Assembly: GCA_944384285.1 (NCBI GenBank)
Contig: CALWSX010000028.1
Coordinates: 1 to 6,631, forward strand
Direction: 5' to 3'
From: an uncultured Lachnospiraceae bacterium
Lineage (GTDB): Bacteria; Bacillota; Clostridia; Lachnospirales; Anaerotignaceae
DNA length: 6,631 nt
Shown: one piece after another, positions 1 to 5,690 of the stretch
Layout: the number at the start of each line of letters is the position of its first letter
How positions within the stretch are numbered: position 1 is the stretch's first letter
The notes under the pieces: generated by a model
What the model saw: the letters and a program-made list of their open reading frames with translations, nothing else
The model's database searches: none
Told to the model about the DNA's origin: nothing
Translations under genes and position numbers: made by a program

Positions 1-681
1 ATAGATGATGATAAACACATTTCAGAACTTATTTCATTGTATTTAAAAAAAGAAGGTTATGAAGTGTTTGAAGCATATGACGGAAGTGAGGGTGTTTCAA
101 AATTTTATGAAACAAATCCGGATATTGTTATTTTAGATATAATGATGCCTGTAATGGACGGGTATGATGTTTGTAAAGAAATTCGTAAAACAAGTACAGT
201 ACCTATAATAATGCTTACAGCAAAAGGAGAAACATTTGATAAAGTTTTAGGTCTTGAAATAGGTGCTGATGACTATATGATAAAGCCATTTGAACCTAAA
301 GAGCTTATAGCAAGAGTAAAGGCTGCGTTAAGACGTTCTAATATTTCTTCAAATATAGAAAAAAAAGAGGAAACAAAAACAGGAGAAGTCCTTAATTTTG
401 ATAATATAGAAATTAATTCTTTGAACTATACAGTAAAATATTTTGGTAAATTTATTGATTTTCCCCCAAAAGAATTTGAACTTTTGTTTTTTTTGGCTAA
501 ACACAAAAACCAAGTTTTCACGAGAGATGCTCTTTTAGATAAAATTTGGGGTTATGATTATATTGGAGATACAAGAACAGTTGATGTACATATAAAAAGA
601 ATTCGTGAAAAATTAGCAGAACAAACAAGTTGGAATATAAAAACTGTATGGGGTGTAGGATATAAATTTGAGGTGGTTTAA
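1..681 (+). CDS. OmpR/PhoB-family response regulator, 5' end cut by window
   Basis: DNA-binding response regulator of a two-component system, expected to be phosphorylated by the kinase encoded next. The frame is open from base 1, beginning IDDDKHISEL, which matches the acidic pocket at the start of a receiver domain, so roughly 6-8 residues are missing and the true start lies upstream. The receiver domain covers window codons 1 to about 105. The phosphoacceptor Asp is codon 46 (VILDIMMP, bases 136-138), the conserved Thr is in MLTAK (217-219) and the conserved Lys is in IKPF (283-285). After a short charged linker comes a C-terminal winged-helix domain, with its recognition helix around RTVDVHIKRIREKL and the usual ending GVGYKF. 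A TTG at base 37 lies inside the receiver and cannot be the real start. The regulon is unknown. The family is certain; the specific system is not. Confidence 0.96.
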   Translation: MDDDKHISELISLYLKKEGYEVFEAYDGSEGVSKFYETNPDIVILDIMMPVMDGYDVCKEIRKTSTVPIIMLTAKGETFDKVLGLEIGADDYMIKPFEPKELIARVKAALRRSNISSNIEKKEETKTGEVLNFDNIEINSLNYTVKYFGKFIDFPPKEFELLFFLAKHKNQVFTRDALLDKIWGYDYIGDTRTVDVHIKRIREKLAEQTSWNIKTVWGVGYKFEVV

Positions 682-2115
682 TTGAAAAATAAATCCATAT
701 TTACAAAGCATGTTCTTATTTATTTAGCCATCTTTTCTTTAAGTTTTATTATTTTAGGCGGAAGCATATATTATGCTGTGTCAAGACATGTCATTAACGA
801 AAAGAAAACGGAGCTTTTAACTAAAACACGTCAAATATCAGAAGAATATTCAAATTCAGTATATTCAGGCATATTAAATGTAGAAAGCCTTCAGTATGAT
901 ATAAGAACATTGGAAGAATACTTGGATTCTCAGGTTTTTCTTGCTGATAAAAATAAAAAGATATATGTCGCTTCAGAAGGATTTAATAAAAATATAATTG
1001 GACAGACTGTTACAAATGATATAATTAATGGAGTTTTTTCAGGTGATGTTGTAACATTTGAAGGTTATTTTAAAGAAATTTTTAATGATAAAGTTTTGTT
1101 TGTAGGTTACCCGATTGTTGTTGGAAAACAGGTTTTGGGCGGGGTATTTACTTTCTGCACGATTCCAACACTTGAAAAAAGTATAAGTGGAATTACTAAT
1201 GTTGTTTTAATCTGTATGATAGTTTCAGCACTCATAGGTGCGGTTTTATTATATTTGTTTTCAAAAAGGCTTGTAAAACCTATTAAAGAAGTAAGCAAAG
1301 CTTCAAGAATTATTGCAGATGGTAATTTTGACAAAAAAATAGAATACAAAAGCAATGATGAAATAGGTGATTTAGTAAAAAGTTTTAATTATATGGCAGA
1401 AAATCTTGATAAACAAGAAAAATTAAGACGAGATTTTATAGCAAATATTTCTCATGATTTAAGATCTCCGCTTACTTCAATACAAGGATTTTTAAATGCA
1501 ATTATAGATGGAACAGCAGATGAATGTGACAGAGAAAAATATATAAAGATTGCACTTGAAGAAACAAAACGCCTTTCTGAACTTACAAATGGCATATTGA
1601 TGCTTAATAATATTGAAAACAACAAAATTACGATTGATTTTGAAAAATTTGATATAAATGATTTAATAAGAGAGACTGTTTCAAGATTTAAACCAAGAAT
1701 AGAGGATAAAAAATTAGAAATAGAACTAATTTTTGAGGAAAAAGAAACTTATGTTTATTCAGATGGAGAAAAGATTTTCAGAATTTTCCAGAATCTTTTA
1801 GACAATGCTATTAAATTTTCAAATATTAGCTCAAAAATAATTGTAGAAACAAATATTGACAACCCAAAAAATAAAGTATATGTATCTGTAAAAGATTTTG
1901 GGGTTGGTCTTTCTGAAGAAGAAATAAAACATGTTTTTGAGAGATTTTATAAAGCAGATTCCAGTAGGAACAAAGAAAAAGCCTGTGGAGGTATAGGTCT
2001 TTCTATTGTTAAAGAATTTATAAAGCTTTTGGGAGAAGAAATAGATTTAAAATCAAAAAAAGGCGAATACACAATTTTTAAATTTTCAATATCTTTATAC
2101 CAAGAAATGAAATAG
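682..2115 (+). CDS. Membrane sensor histidine kinase (HAMP-HisKA-HATPase)
   Basis: Sensor kinase, 477 aa, partner of the preceding response regulator. Visible parts in order: membrane segment at about 11-32; extracytoplasmic sensor region of about 135 residues, whose pattern (VFLADKNKKIYVAS, later VLFVGYPIVVGKQVLGG) resembles a PAS/Cache-like fold; second membrane segment at about 171-193; HAMP at about 194-245; HisKA with phospho-His 258 in NISHDLRSPL; HATPase with N box NLLDNAIKFS (Asn375), G1 box DFGVGLS (Asp405), F box FERFYKAD and G2 box GGIGLSIVK. The G1 box reads DFGVG where DNGVG or DTGVG is more usual, which is a tolerated variant. The TTG start is chosen because GAGGTGG (670-676) sits 5 nt upstream of it and it directly follows the regulator's TAA, implying co-transcription and probable translational coupling. 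The ligand cannot be predicted. Confidence 0.95.
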   Translation: MKNKSIFTKHVLIYLAIFSLSFIILGGSIYYAVSRHVINEKKTELLTKTRQISEEYSNSVYSGILNVESLQYDIRTLEEYLDSQVFLADKNKKIYVASEGFNKNIIGQTVTNDIINGVFSGDVVTFEGYFKEIFNDKVLFVGYPIVVGKQVLGGVFTFCTIPTLEKSISGITNVVLICMIVSALIGAVLLYLFSKRLVKPIKEVSKASRIIADGNFDKKIEYKSNDEIGDLVKSFNYMAENLDKQEKLRRDFIANISHDLRSPLTSIQGFLNAIIDGTADECDREKYIKIALEETKRLSELTNGILMLNNIENNKITIDFEKFDINDLIRETVSRFKPRIEDKKLEIELIFEEKETYVYSDGEKIFRIFQNLLDNAIKFSNISSKIIVETNIDNPKNKVYVSVKDFGVGLSEEEIKHVFERFYKADSSRNKEKACGGIGLSIVKEFIKLLGEEIDLKSKKGEYTIFKFSISLYQEMK

Positions 2116-2120
2116 TTTCA

Positions 2121-2165
2121 ATAAAGCATTTTTTCTATATAAAAAAGAATAGATGCCTTATTTTT
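2121..2165 (+). terminator. Weak candidate terminator after the histidine kinase
   Basis: AUAAAGCAU (2121-2129) can pair with AUGCCUUAU (2153-2161) with one A-C mismatch, and U2129-2134 can pair with A2141-2146 inside it. A short run of Ts follows. The stem is A+T rich and imperfect, so termination is plausible but uncertain. It sits between the two-component operon and the separate promoter of the next operon. Confidence 0.4.
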
Positions 2166-2201
2166 ATGTAAATATATTACAATTTTATATTAATAAATTT
2201 G

Positions 2202-2230
2202 TTGATTAATATTAATAGCTGTGATATACT
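2202..2230 (+). promoter_or_regulatory. Promoter of the chromate-transporter-family operon
   Basis: The -35 element is TTGATT (2202-2207). A 17-bp spacer leads to the -10 element TATACT (2225-2230), which is preceded by TG at 2222-2223 (extended -10). Transcription should start near 2237, giving a leader of about 60 nt. This is a standard housekeeping sigma-type promoter, so the pair of transporter genes need not depend on read-through from the two-component genes. Confidence 0.7.
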
Positions 2231-2248
2231 TTTTGTTGCTAAAAAAAT

Positions 2249-2270
2249 ATTATCCAAAATTAAGGATAAT
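2249..2270 (+). promoter_or_regulatory. Inverted repeat in the leader of the CHR operon
   Basis: ATTATCC (2249-2255) and GGATAAT (2264-2270) form a perfect 7-bp inverted repeat around an 8-nt A+T centre, starting about 12 nt after the predicted transcription start. That position suits a repressor operator. As RNA it is a small hairpin followed by TTTTA, so a weak attenuator is the other reading. The binding protein is unknown. Confidence 0.4.
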
Positions 2271-2301
2271 TTTATAATAATTTATTAGGACGGTGAAAAA
2301 T

Positions 2302-2883
2302 TTGCAGAAAGAAAATATATATAAAACACTGTTTTTATCAACATTCAAATTGAGTCTTTTCACATTTGGAGGGGGATATGTAATAGTGCCTCTTATGAGG
2401 AAAAAATTTGTTGAAGAGCTGAAATGGATAAAAGAAGAAGAAATGCTTGATATGATAGCAATAGCACAATCTTCACCTGGAGCTATGGCAGTAAATACGT
2501 CTATAATTTTAGGGTATAGGCTTAAAGGTATTGCAGGAGCTCTTTTTACACTTTTAGGAACAGTTTCGCCTCCGCTTATTATAATTACAATAGTTTCTGT
2601 ATTTTATGAATGGTTTAAACAAAATGCCATTGTTAATTTAATGCTTAAAGGTATGCAGGCAGGTATATCTGCTGTAATTATAAGTGTTGTTTTCTCTATG
2701 GCAATAGAAATAATAAAAGGAAAAAGATATATTTTTATTTTGCTTATGGCACTTGTTTTTATAGGATCAGTTATTTTTGATATAAATATTATTTTAATGA
2801 TACTTTTGTCTGCTTTTGTAGGGCTTGTTGATACTTTTATACAAGATATAAAAAAATCAAAAAATATAAAAGGGGGCAACTAA
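2302..2883 (+). CDS. CHR-family (chromate transporter) short subunit, first of pair
   Basis: Integral membrane protein of the chromate ion transporter (CHR) family, about 193 aa. It is a short form with one CHR domain, roughly half the length of full ChrA proteins. The diagnostic features are the N-terminal LFTFGGGYVIVPLM motif, then IAQSSPGAMAVN, then GIAGALFTLLGTVSPPLIIITI, with about five to six hydrophobic segments and a lysine-rich C-terminus. In Bacillus, short CHR proteins are known to be encoded as adjacent pairs that work together in chromate efflux; the natural substrate here is not proven and could be another anion. Start: TTG 2302 is preferred because AGGACGGTGA (2287-2296) lies at a good distance from it. 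GTG 2293, adding three residues, is the alternative, but it overlaps that ribosome binding site. The next gene begins 3 nt after the stop. Confidence 0.88.
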   Translation: MQKENIYKTLFLSTFKLSLFTFGGGYVIVPLMRKKFVEELKWIKEEEMLDMIAIAQSSPGAMAVNTSIILGYRLKGIAGALFTLLGTVSPPLIIITIVSVFYEWFKQNAIVNLMLKGMQAGISAVIISVVFSMAIEIIKGKRYIFILLMALVFIGSVIFDINIILMILLSAFVGLVDTFIQDIKKSKNIKGGN

Positions 2884-2886
2884 AAA

Positions 2887-3453
2887 ATGGCAGTACTTAT
2901 TAAACTTTATTTAATATTTTTTAAGATAGGTCTTTTTAGTATTGGTGGAGGATATGCCTCTTTGCCTCTTATAAAAAAATTGTTATGTGAGGGAACCGGG
3001 TGGATATCTCTTACGGAATTTACAGATATTATTATTATTTCGCAAATGACTCCGGGACCGATTGCTATAAATGCAGCATCATTTGTGGGTACTAAAGTTC
3101 ATGGAATACCAGGCGCTATTATTGCTACAATTGGTTCTGTAACACCTTCATTAATAATAATACTTATAATTTCGTTTTTTTATTTTAAATACAGAGATTT
3201 AAAATATATAAAAGGTGTTTTGTCTGGATTAAGACCGGCAACAGTAGGACTTATTGGATCAGCAGGCATATCTATTGCCACAATGGCATTTTGGAATGGT
3301 ACTATACACGAATTTGATATTTCTAAACTAGATTATATTTCTGTATTTATATTTATTATTTCATTTATAATATTAAGAAAATTTAAAATAGACCCTATAA
3401 AAGTTATGCTTGGAAGCGGAGTTTTAGGTGTAATTTTATATTCTTTGTTTTAA
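2887..3453 (+). CDS. CHR-family (chromate transporter) short subunit, second of pair
   Basis: Second single-domain CHR-family membrane protein, 188 aa, related to the one before it. It repeats the family landmarks: LFSIGGGYASLPLIKKL near the N-terminus, ISQMTPGPIAINAASFVG, then GIPGAIIATIGSVTPSLIIIL, followed by further hydrophobic stretches to the end. The start ATG is preceded by AGGGGG (2871-2876) with a 10-nt spacer. Only 3 nt separate it from the upstream stop, so the two are co-translated and presumably form one transporter, equivalent to the two halves of a long ChrA. The protein could export chromate or a different oxyanion; the sequence does not decide. A strong terminator follows about 40 bp downstream. 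Confidence 0.9.
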   Translation: MAVLIKLYLIFFKIGLFSIGGGYASLPLIKKLLCEGTGWISLTEFTDIIIISQMTPGPIAINAASFVGTKVHGIPGAIIATIGSVTPSLIIILIISFFYFKYRDLKYIKGVLSGLRPATVGLIGSAGISIATMAFWNGTIHEFDISKLDYISVFIFIISFIILRKFKIDPIKVMLGSGVLGVILYSLF

Positions 3454-3492
3454 ATTTTAAAAATCTGTTTTAAATATAATTTTTTAATTTAA

Positions 3493-3530
3493 AAAAGCCT
3501 GATATGAAAAATCATATCAGGCTTTTAAGT
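3493..3530 (+). terminator. Strong intrinsic terminator of the CHR operon, bidirectional
   Basis: A perfect 14-bp stem (AAAAGCCTGATATG at 3493-3506, CATATCAGGCTTTT at 3513-3526) encloses a 6-nt loop. T residues follow on the + strand. On the minus strand the same element ends in a run of six Us, so it would also stop transcripts arriving from the 6S/lspA side. Confidence 0.9.
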
Positions 3531-3534
3531 TATG

Positions 3535-3568
3535 AAAATAGAAAATCCCGCAATTTTGCGGGAATTTT
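3535..3568 (-). terminator. Intrinsic terminator of the 6S RNA gene
   Basis: Read on the minus strand, CCCGCA and TGCGGG (+ strand 3557-3562 and 3547-3552) form a G+C-rich stem, extended by an A/T arm with one bulge. It is followed by ATTTTCTATTTTC. It lies directly after the closing stem of the RNA gene at 3566-3751, as expected for its 3' end. Confidence 0.8.
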
Positions 3569-3751
3569 GCCCAGAATGCCGGCCTGCATTTTGACACCTA
3601 ACCGAAGTTAGGTGGGTGTCCGCAACTACGCTTTTGCCATCCGCTGCCCAAAGGGAATTATCTTGCGGCCCGACATTGCTTGATATATAGAACTCCCGAT
3701 TTAAAAATGTAGGTTCATACTGCAGGATATCGAACATCCCAGGTAATTTCT
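3566..3751 (-). ncRNA. ssrS: 6S RNA
   Basis: Noncoding RNA of about 186 nt, identified as 6S RNA, which binds housekeeping RNA polymerase holoenzyme by mimicking an open promoter. The base composition is much richer in G+C than its surroundings. On the minus strand the 5' end reads CCTGGGATGTTCG, close to the conserved 6S start, and the 3' end reads GCAGGCCGGCATTCTGGG. These ends pair: CCUGGGAUG (+ 3735-3743) with CAUUCUGGG (+ 3570-3578) over 9 bp including three G-U pairs, then CCUGCA (+ 3721-3726) with UGCAGG (+ 3583-3588). This gives the long interrupted closing stem typical of 6S. A separate 8-bp hairpin with a UUCG loop lies at 3595-3614. It has its own promoter and terminator, and no protein reading frame here is credible. 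The identification rests on motif recall and hand folding, without a covariance search. Confidence 0.83.
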
Positions 3752-3757
3752 TAATAT

Positions 3758-3786
3758 ATTATACTAAAAATCTTATTAAAAAACAA
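3758..3786 (-). promoter_or_regulatory. Promoter of the 6S RNA gene
   Basis: On the minus strand a perfect -10 TATAAT (+ 3758-3763) lies 17 bp downstream of TTGTTT (+ 3781-3786). Initiation is predicted at about 3751, which matches the start of the folded RNA. The -35 begins only 5 bp past the lspA stop codon. Confidence 0.75.
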
Positions 3787-3790
3787 TAGG

Positions 3791-4237
3791 TTAATTGTTT
3801 TTTTCAAGCAGTTTTATTATGGAAGAAATAATACCACCAAAAATTATAAAAAAATCAGCCAAATTAAATACGGGAAGACTCCATTTTTTGTAATACAAAA
3901 AGTCGGTTACTTCTTTATTTTTTACACGGTCAATAAAATTTGCTAAAGCTCCTCCTATTATACAAGAGAGAGATACAAGAAAAATCCTATTAAATCCTTT
4001 TCTTATTCCGTATATTAAAATAGCAGAGATAGAAATAATTAATGCAAAAGTTATATAAATAATTTCTTTTGTTCTGTTTTTGAAAAGGCTTAAAGCTATG
4101 CCAGTGTTTTTAATGTGGCATATAAATAAATTATTTTTTATAGGATATAATTTTTTTAAAGTATATTTTTTTTTGATAATTTCTTTTACAGATAAATCTA
4201 ATATTATTATAGTAATTATGATTAATAAATATACCAC
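3791..4237 (-). CDS. lspA: Lipoprotein signal peptidase (signal peptidase II), divergent
   Basis: Membrane aspartyl protease that cleaves the signal peptide of prolipoproteins after lipid modification of the cysteine. It is 148 aa with four hydrophobic segments, at about 2-14, 57-76, 84-97 and 126-141. Family motifs are present: KNTGIALSLF (Asn44), GGALANFIDRV (Asn100, catalytic Asp103), VTDF (Asp112) and FNLADFF (Asn125, catalytic Asp128). Departures from the usual pattern are LDLSVK where LDQ-x-x-K is common, and Ala99 where Gly normally precedes the Asn. Both catalytic Asp residues are kept, so it is probably active. GTG 4237 is chosen as start because GGAGGG (+ 4244-4249) lies 6 nt upstream of it; the ATG at 4243 directly abuts that site, too close for normal initiation. 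The 6S RNA gene follows on the same strand with no terminator between. Confidence 0.87.
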   Translation of the reverse strand: MVYLLIIITIIILDLSVKEIIKKKYTLKKLYPIKNNLFICHIKNTGIALSLFKNRTKEIIYITFALIISISAILIYGIRKGFNRIFLVSLSCIIGGALANFIDRVKNKEVTDFLYYKKWSLPVFNLADFFIIFGGIISSIIKLLEKNN

Positions 4238-4261
4238 GAACATCCCTCCGTTTTTTTACTT

Positions 4262-4290
4262 ATTTTACATCAAGCAGGGTATTTTGTCTA
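4262..4290 (-). promoter_or_regulatory. Probable lspA promoter
   Basis: On the minus strand TAGACA (+ 4285-4290) and TAAAAT (+ 4262-4267) each match the housekeeping consensus in five of six positions and are separated by 17 bp. Transcription would start near 4255, giving a very short leader that contains the GGAGGG ribosome binding site. Confidence 0.6.
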
Positions 4291-4354
4291 TTAAAATCAA
4301 TGTAAAAAGAATTGGTTTTATACTTTAAGACTTGATTTTATTAAATTATTATCC

Positions 4355-4383
4355 TTGTAATAATTAAAATAATACATTATAAT
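4355..4383 (+). promoter_or_regulatory. Promoter of the aldolase gene
   Basis: TTGTAA (4355-4360) and a perfect TATAAT (4378-4383) are separated by 17 bp. The transcript should begin near 4390, about 37 nt before the ATG. It is divergent from the lspA promoter; the two -35 elements are about 65 bp apart. Confidence 0.75.
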
Positions 4384-4426
4384 TAATATGTAGAGAAAAA
4401 CATATTTATGAAAGGCGGGAAGCGTT

Positions 4427-5377
4427 ATGGCATTGGTTTCTACTGAAAAAATGTTTAAAAAAGCTTTTGAAGGAAATTATTCTATTGGAGCATTTAATAT
4501 TAATAATATGGAAATTATTCAGGGTGTTGTAAGAGGTTGTAAAAAACAGAATTCTGCAGTAATTCTTCAGGTTTCAAAAAGTGCTATAAAATATGCTAAT
4601 ATACATTATCTTGTGGCTATGGTTAAAGCAGCTGTTGAAGAAACAGGTCTTGATATTGCACTTCATTTAGACCATGGTCCAGTTTTTGAAACATGTAATA
4701 TGTGTGTAGATGCAGGTTTTACTTCTGTAATGTTTGATGGTTCACATCTTGATTATGAAGAAAATGTTGCAAAAACTATTGAAGTTGTAAAATATGCTCA
4801 TGCACACGGAGTTAGTGTTGAAGCTGAGCTTGGAAAACTTGCAGGTGTTGAAGACGATGTAAAAGTTAATGCTGCTGATTCTACATATACAGATCCTGAT
4901 CAGGCACTTGATTTTGTAAAGAGAACAGGTGTAGATTCTTTAGCTGTTGCTATAGGAACAAGCCATGGGGCTTATAAATTTAAAGGAGAAGCAAAACTTG
5001 ACTTTGATAGACTTGCTCTTATTACTCAAAAATTAGAAGATGCAGGATTTAAAAATTTCCCTATTGTTCTTCATGGTGCATCATCAGTAGATCAAGAAGC
5101 TGTTGCTACATGTAATGAATTTGGCGGTGAAATTAAAGGTGCTAAAGGAATTCCTGTTGAAATGCTCAGAAAAGCTGCTTCAATGGCTGTATGTAAAATA
5201 AATATGGATACAGACCTTCGTCTTGCTATGACAGCAGCAATAAGAAAATCATTTGCAGAAAAACCTGAAGCTTTTGATCCAAGAGGATATTTAGGTGCTG
5301 CAAGAGACTATATAGAAAAAATTGTTGAAGGAAAAATCGTTGACGTATTAGGTTCAAAAGACTCCATGAATGATTGA
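4427..5377 (+). CDS. fba: Class II fructose-1,6-bisphosphate aldolase
   Basis: Zinc-dependent cytosolic aldolase that interconverts fructose-1,6-bisphosphate with glyceraldehyde-3-phosphate and dihydroxyacetone phosphate in glycolysis and gluconeogenesis. At 316 aa it is of normal length for the class. Landmarks are GAFNINNME near the N-terminus, HLDHG with catalytic Asp82 and zinc ligand His83, DGSH at 104-107, VEAELG with Glu132 and Glu134, GTSHG with His180, LHGASS with His216, and KINMDTD at 257-263 for phosphate and substrate binding. No key residue is missing. The ATG is preceded by the purine-rich AAAGGCGGGA (4411-4420). Many codons are A/T-ending with few rare choices, as expected of a highly expressed gene. 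It is monocistronic, with its own promoter and a probable terminator. Related tagatose- or ketose-bisphosphate aldolases share the fold, but the full motif set and length favour Fba. Confidence 0.95.
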   Translation: MALVSTEKMFKKAFEGNYSIGAFNINNMEIIQGVVRGCKKQNSAVILQVSKSAIKYANIHYLVAMVKAAVEETGLDIALHLDHGPVFETCNMCVDAGFTSVMFDGSHLDYEENVAKTIEVVKYAHAHGVSVEAELGKLAGVEDDVKVNAADSTYTDPDQALDFVKRTGVDSLAVAIGTSHGAYKFKGEAKLDFDRLALITQKLEDAGFKNFPIVLHGASSVDQEAVATCNEFGGEIKGAKGIPVEMLRKAASMAVCKINMDTDLRLAMTAAIRKSFAEKPEAFDPRGYLGAARDYIEKIVEGKIVDVLGSKDSMND

Positions 5378-5380
5378 TGA

Positions 5381-5417
5381 TTCTTTCCTAAAAGGAATTG
5401 ATTGAAAGAAATTTTTT
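5381..5417 (+). terminator. Probable terminator of the aldolase gene
   Basis: TTCTTTC (5381-5387) pairs with GAAAGAA (5404-5410) over 7 bp, and a run of six Ts follows at 5412-5417, a few bases after the stop codon. The 16-nt loop holds part of the palindrome TTCCTAAAAGGAA (5385-5397), which can form a competing smaller hairpin. The stem is A+T rich, so efficiency is uncertain. Confidence 0.5.
5385..5397. repeat. TTCC-N5-GGAA palindrome, copy 1
   Basis: TTCCTAAAAGGAA, identical over 13 bp to copy 2 at 5603-5615 and one base different from copy 3 at 5636-5648. It lies 7 bp after the fba stop, inside the probable terminator. Confidence 0.6.
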
Positions 5418-5556
5418 AAAAATATACTGTTTTAAAAAACTTGTTGTAAGAAATGAGTGAAAATAAATTTGATTATTTTTTTACCAACAAATTTTATAAA
5501 TTAGAACTTATATGGTGTAAAATATTTTCAAATACAATTTTATACGCATATATTAC
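5418..5556. other. Gene-free A+T-rich stretch
   Basis: Part of the gap of more than 300 bases between fba and the metK promoter. I see no convincing coding sequence. A 40-codon frame (5453-5575) has no ribosome binding site and runs into the terminator at 5557. TTGTTG (5441-5446) and TAAATT (5464-5469) with 17-bp spacing form a weak promoter-like pair that could feed a short RNA ending at that terminator, but nothing else supports it. Confidence 0.4.
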
Positions 5557-5587
5557 AAAAAGCGGTTTAATATAACCGCTTTTTTTA
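5557..5587 (+). terminator. Isolated strong intrinsic terminator
   Basis: AAAAAGCGGTT (5557-5567) pairs perfectly with AACCGCTTTTT (5574-5584) around a 6-nt loop, and more Ts follow. The A-run on the left makes it work on the minus strand too. It lies about 180 bp beyond the fba stop and ahead of the metK promoter, so it either backs up the fba terminator, ends an unrecognised short transcript, or insulates metK. Confidence 0.85.
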
Positions 5588-5600
5588 TACTAAAAATACA

Positions 5601-5617
5601 TATTCCTAAAAGGAATA
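5601..5617. repeat. TTCC-N5-GGAA palindrome, copy 2
   Basis: TATTCC and GGAATA form a perfect inverted repeat with TAAAA in the centre. It lies about 74 bp upstream of the metK -35 element. Its centre is 33 bp, close to three helical turns, from the centre of copy 3. Confidence 0.65.
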
Positions 5618-5628
5618 ATTTGTGATTA

Positions 5629-5655
5629 GAATATATTCCAAAAAGGAATATATTC
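5629..5655. repeat. TTCC-N5-GGAA palindrome, copy 3, with 11-bp arms
   Basis: GAATATATTCC (5629-5639) and GGAATATATTC (5645-5655) are perfect inverted repeats around AAAAA. This is the longest form of the motif and ends 35 bp before the metK -35 element. It may be a regulator's binding site. As RNA it would be a hairpin, but no U-run follows, so it is not a terminator. Confidence 0.65.
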
Positions 5656-5690
5656 TTGCGTAATTGGTATTGTTTTTTTGTGTTTAAATA

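Noticed and set aside
37..39. TTG as the start of the response regulator
   Set aside because: The conserved receiver sequence IDDDKHISEL continues in frame to base 1, so this TTG encodes an internal Leu and the gene is cut by the window edge.
1107..1355. 82-codon open frame on the minus strand
   Set aside because: It is antisense to the histidine kinase, whose domains are intact and uninterrupted; no initiation signal is seen.
1959..1970. TTCC-AGTA-GGAA, resembling the palindrome near metK
   Set aside because: The spacing is four bases instead of five, the centre differs, and it lies inside the kinase F-box coding region, so it is probably coincidence.
1..2115. The two-component system as regulator of the CHR operon
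   Set aside because: The CHR operon has its own promoter, no response-regulator direct repeat was recognised at it, and adjacency alone is not enough to claim control.
2604..2879. 91-codon open frame on the minus strand
   Set aside because: It is the antisense shadow of the first CHR-family gene; its hydrophobic look comes from the complementary membrane codons.
3525..3737. 70-codon open frame on the minus strand
   Set aside because: It coincides with the 6S RNA and two terminators, has no ribosome binding site and no family resemblance; the paired ends and G+C-rich composition fit a structured RNA.
4080..4328. 82-codon open frame on the + strand
   Set aside because: It is mostly antisense to lspA and crosses the lspA promoter; the conserved protease motifs are on the other strand.
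5453..5575. 40-codon frame beginning MSENKFDYFF
   Set aside because: No Shine-Dalgarno sequence precedes it, it ends inside the loop of a terminator, and frames of this length are not rare by chance in A+T-rich DNA.
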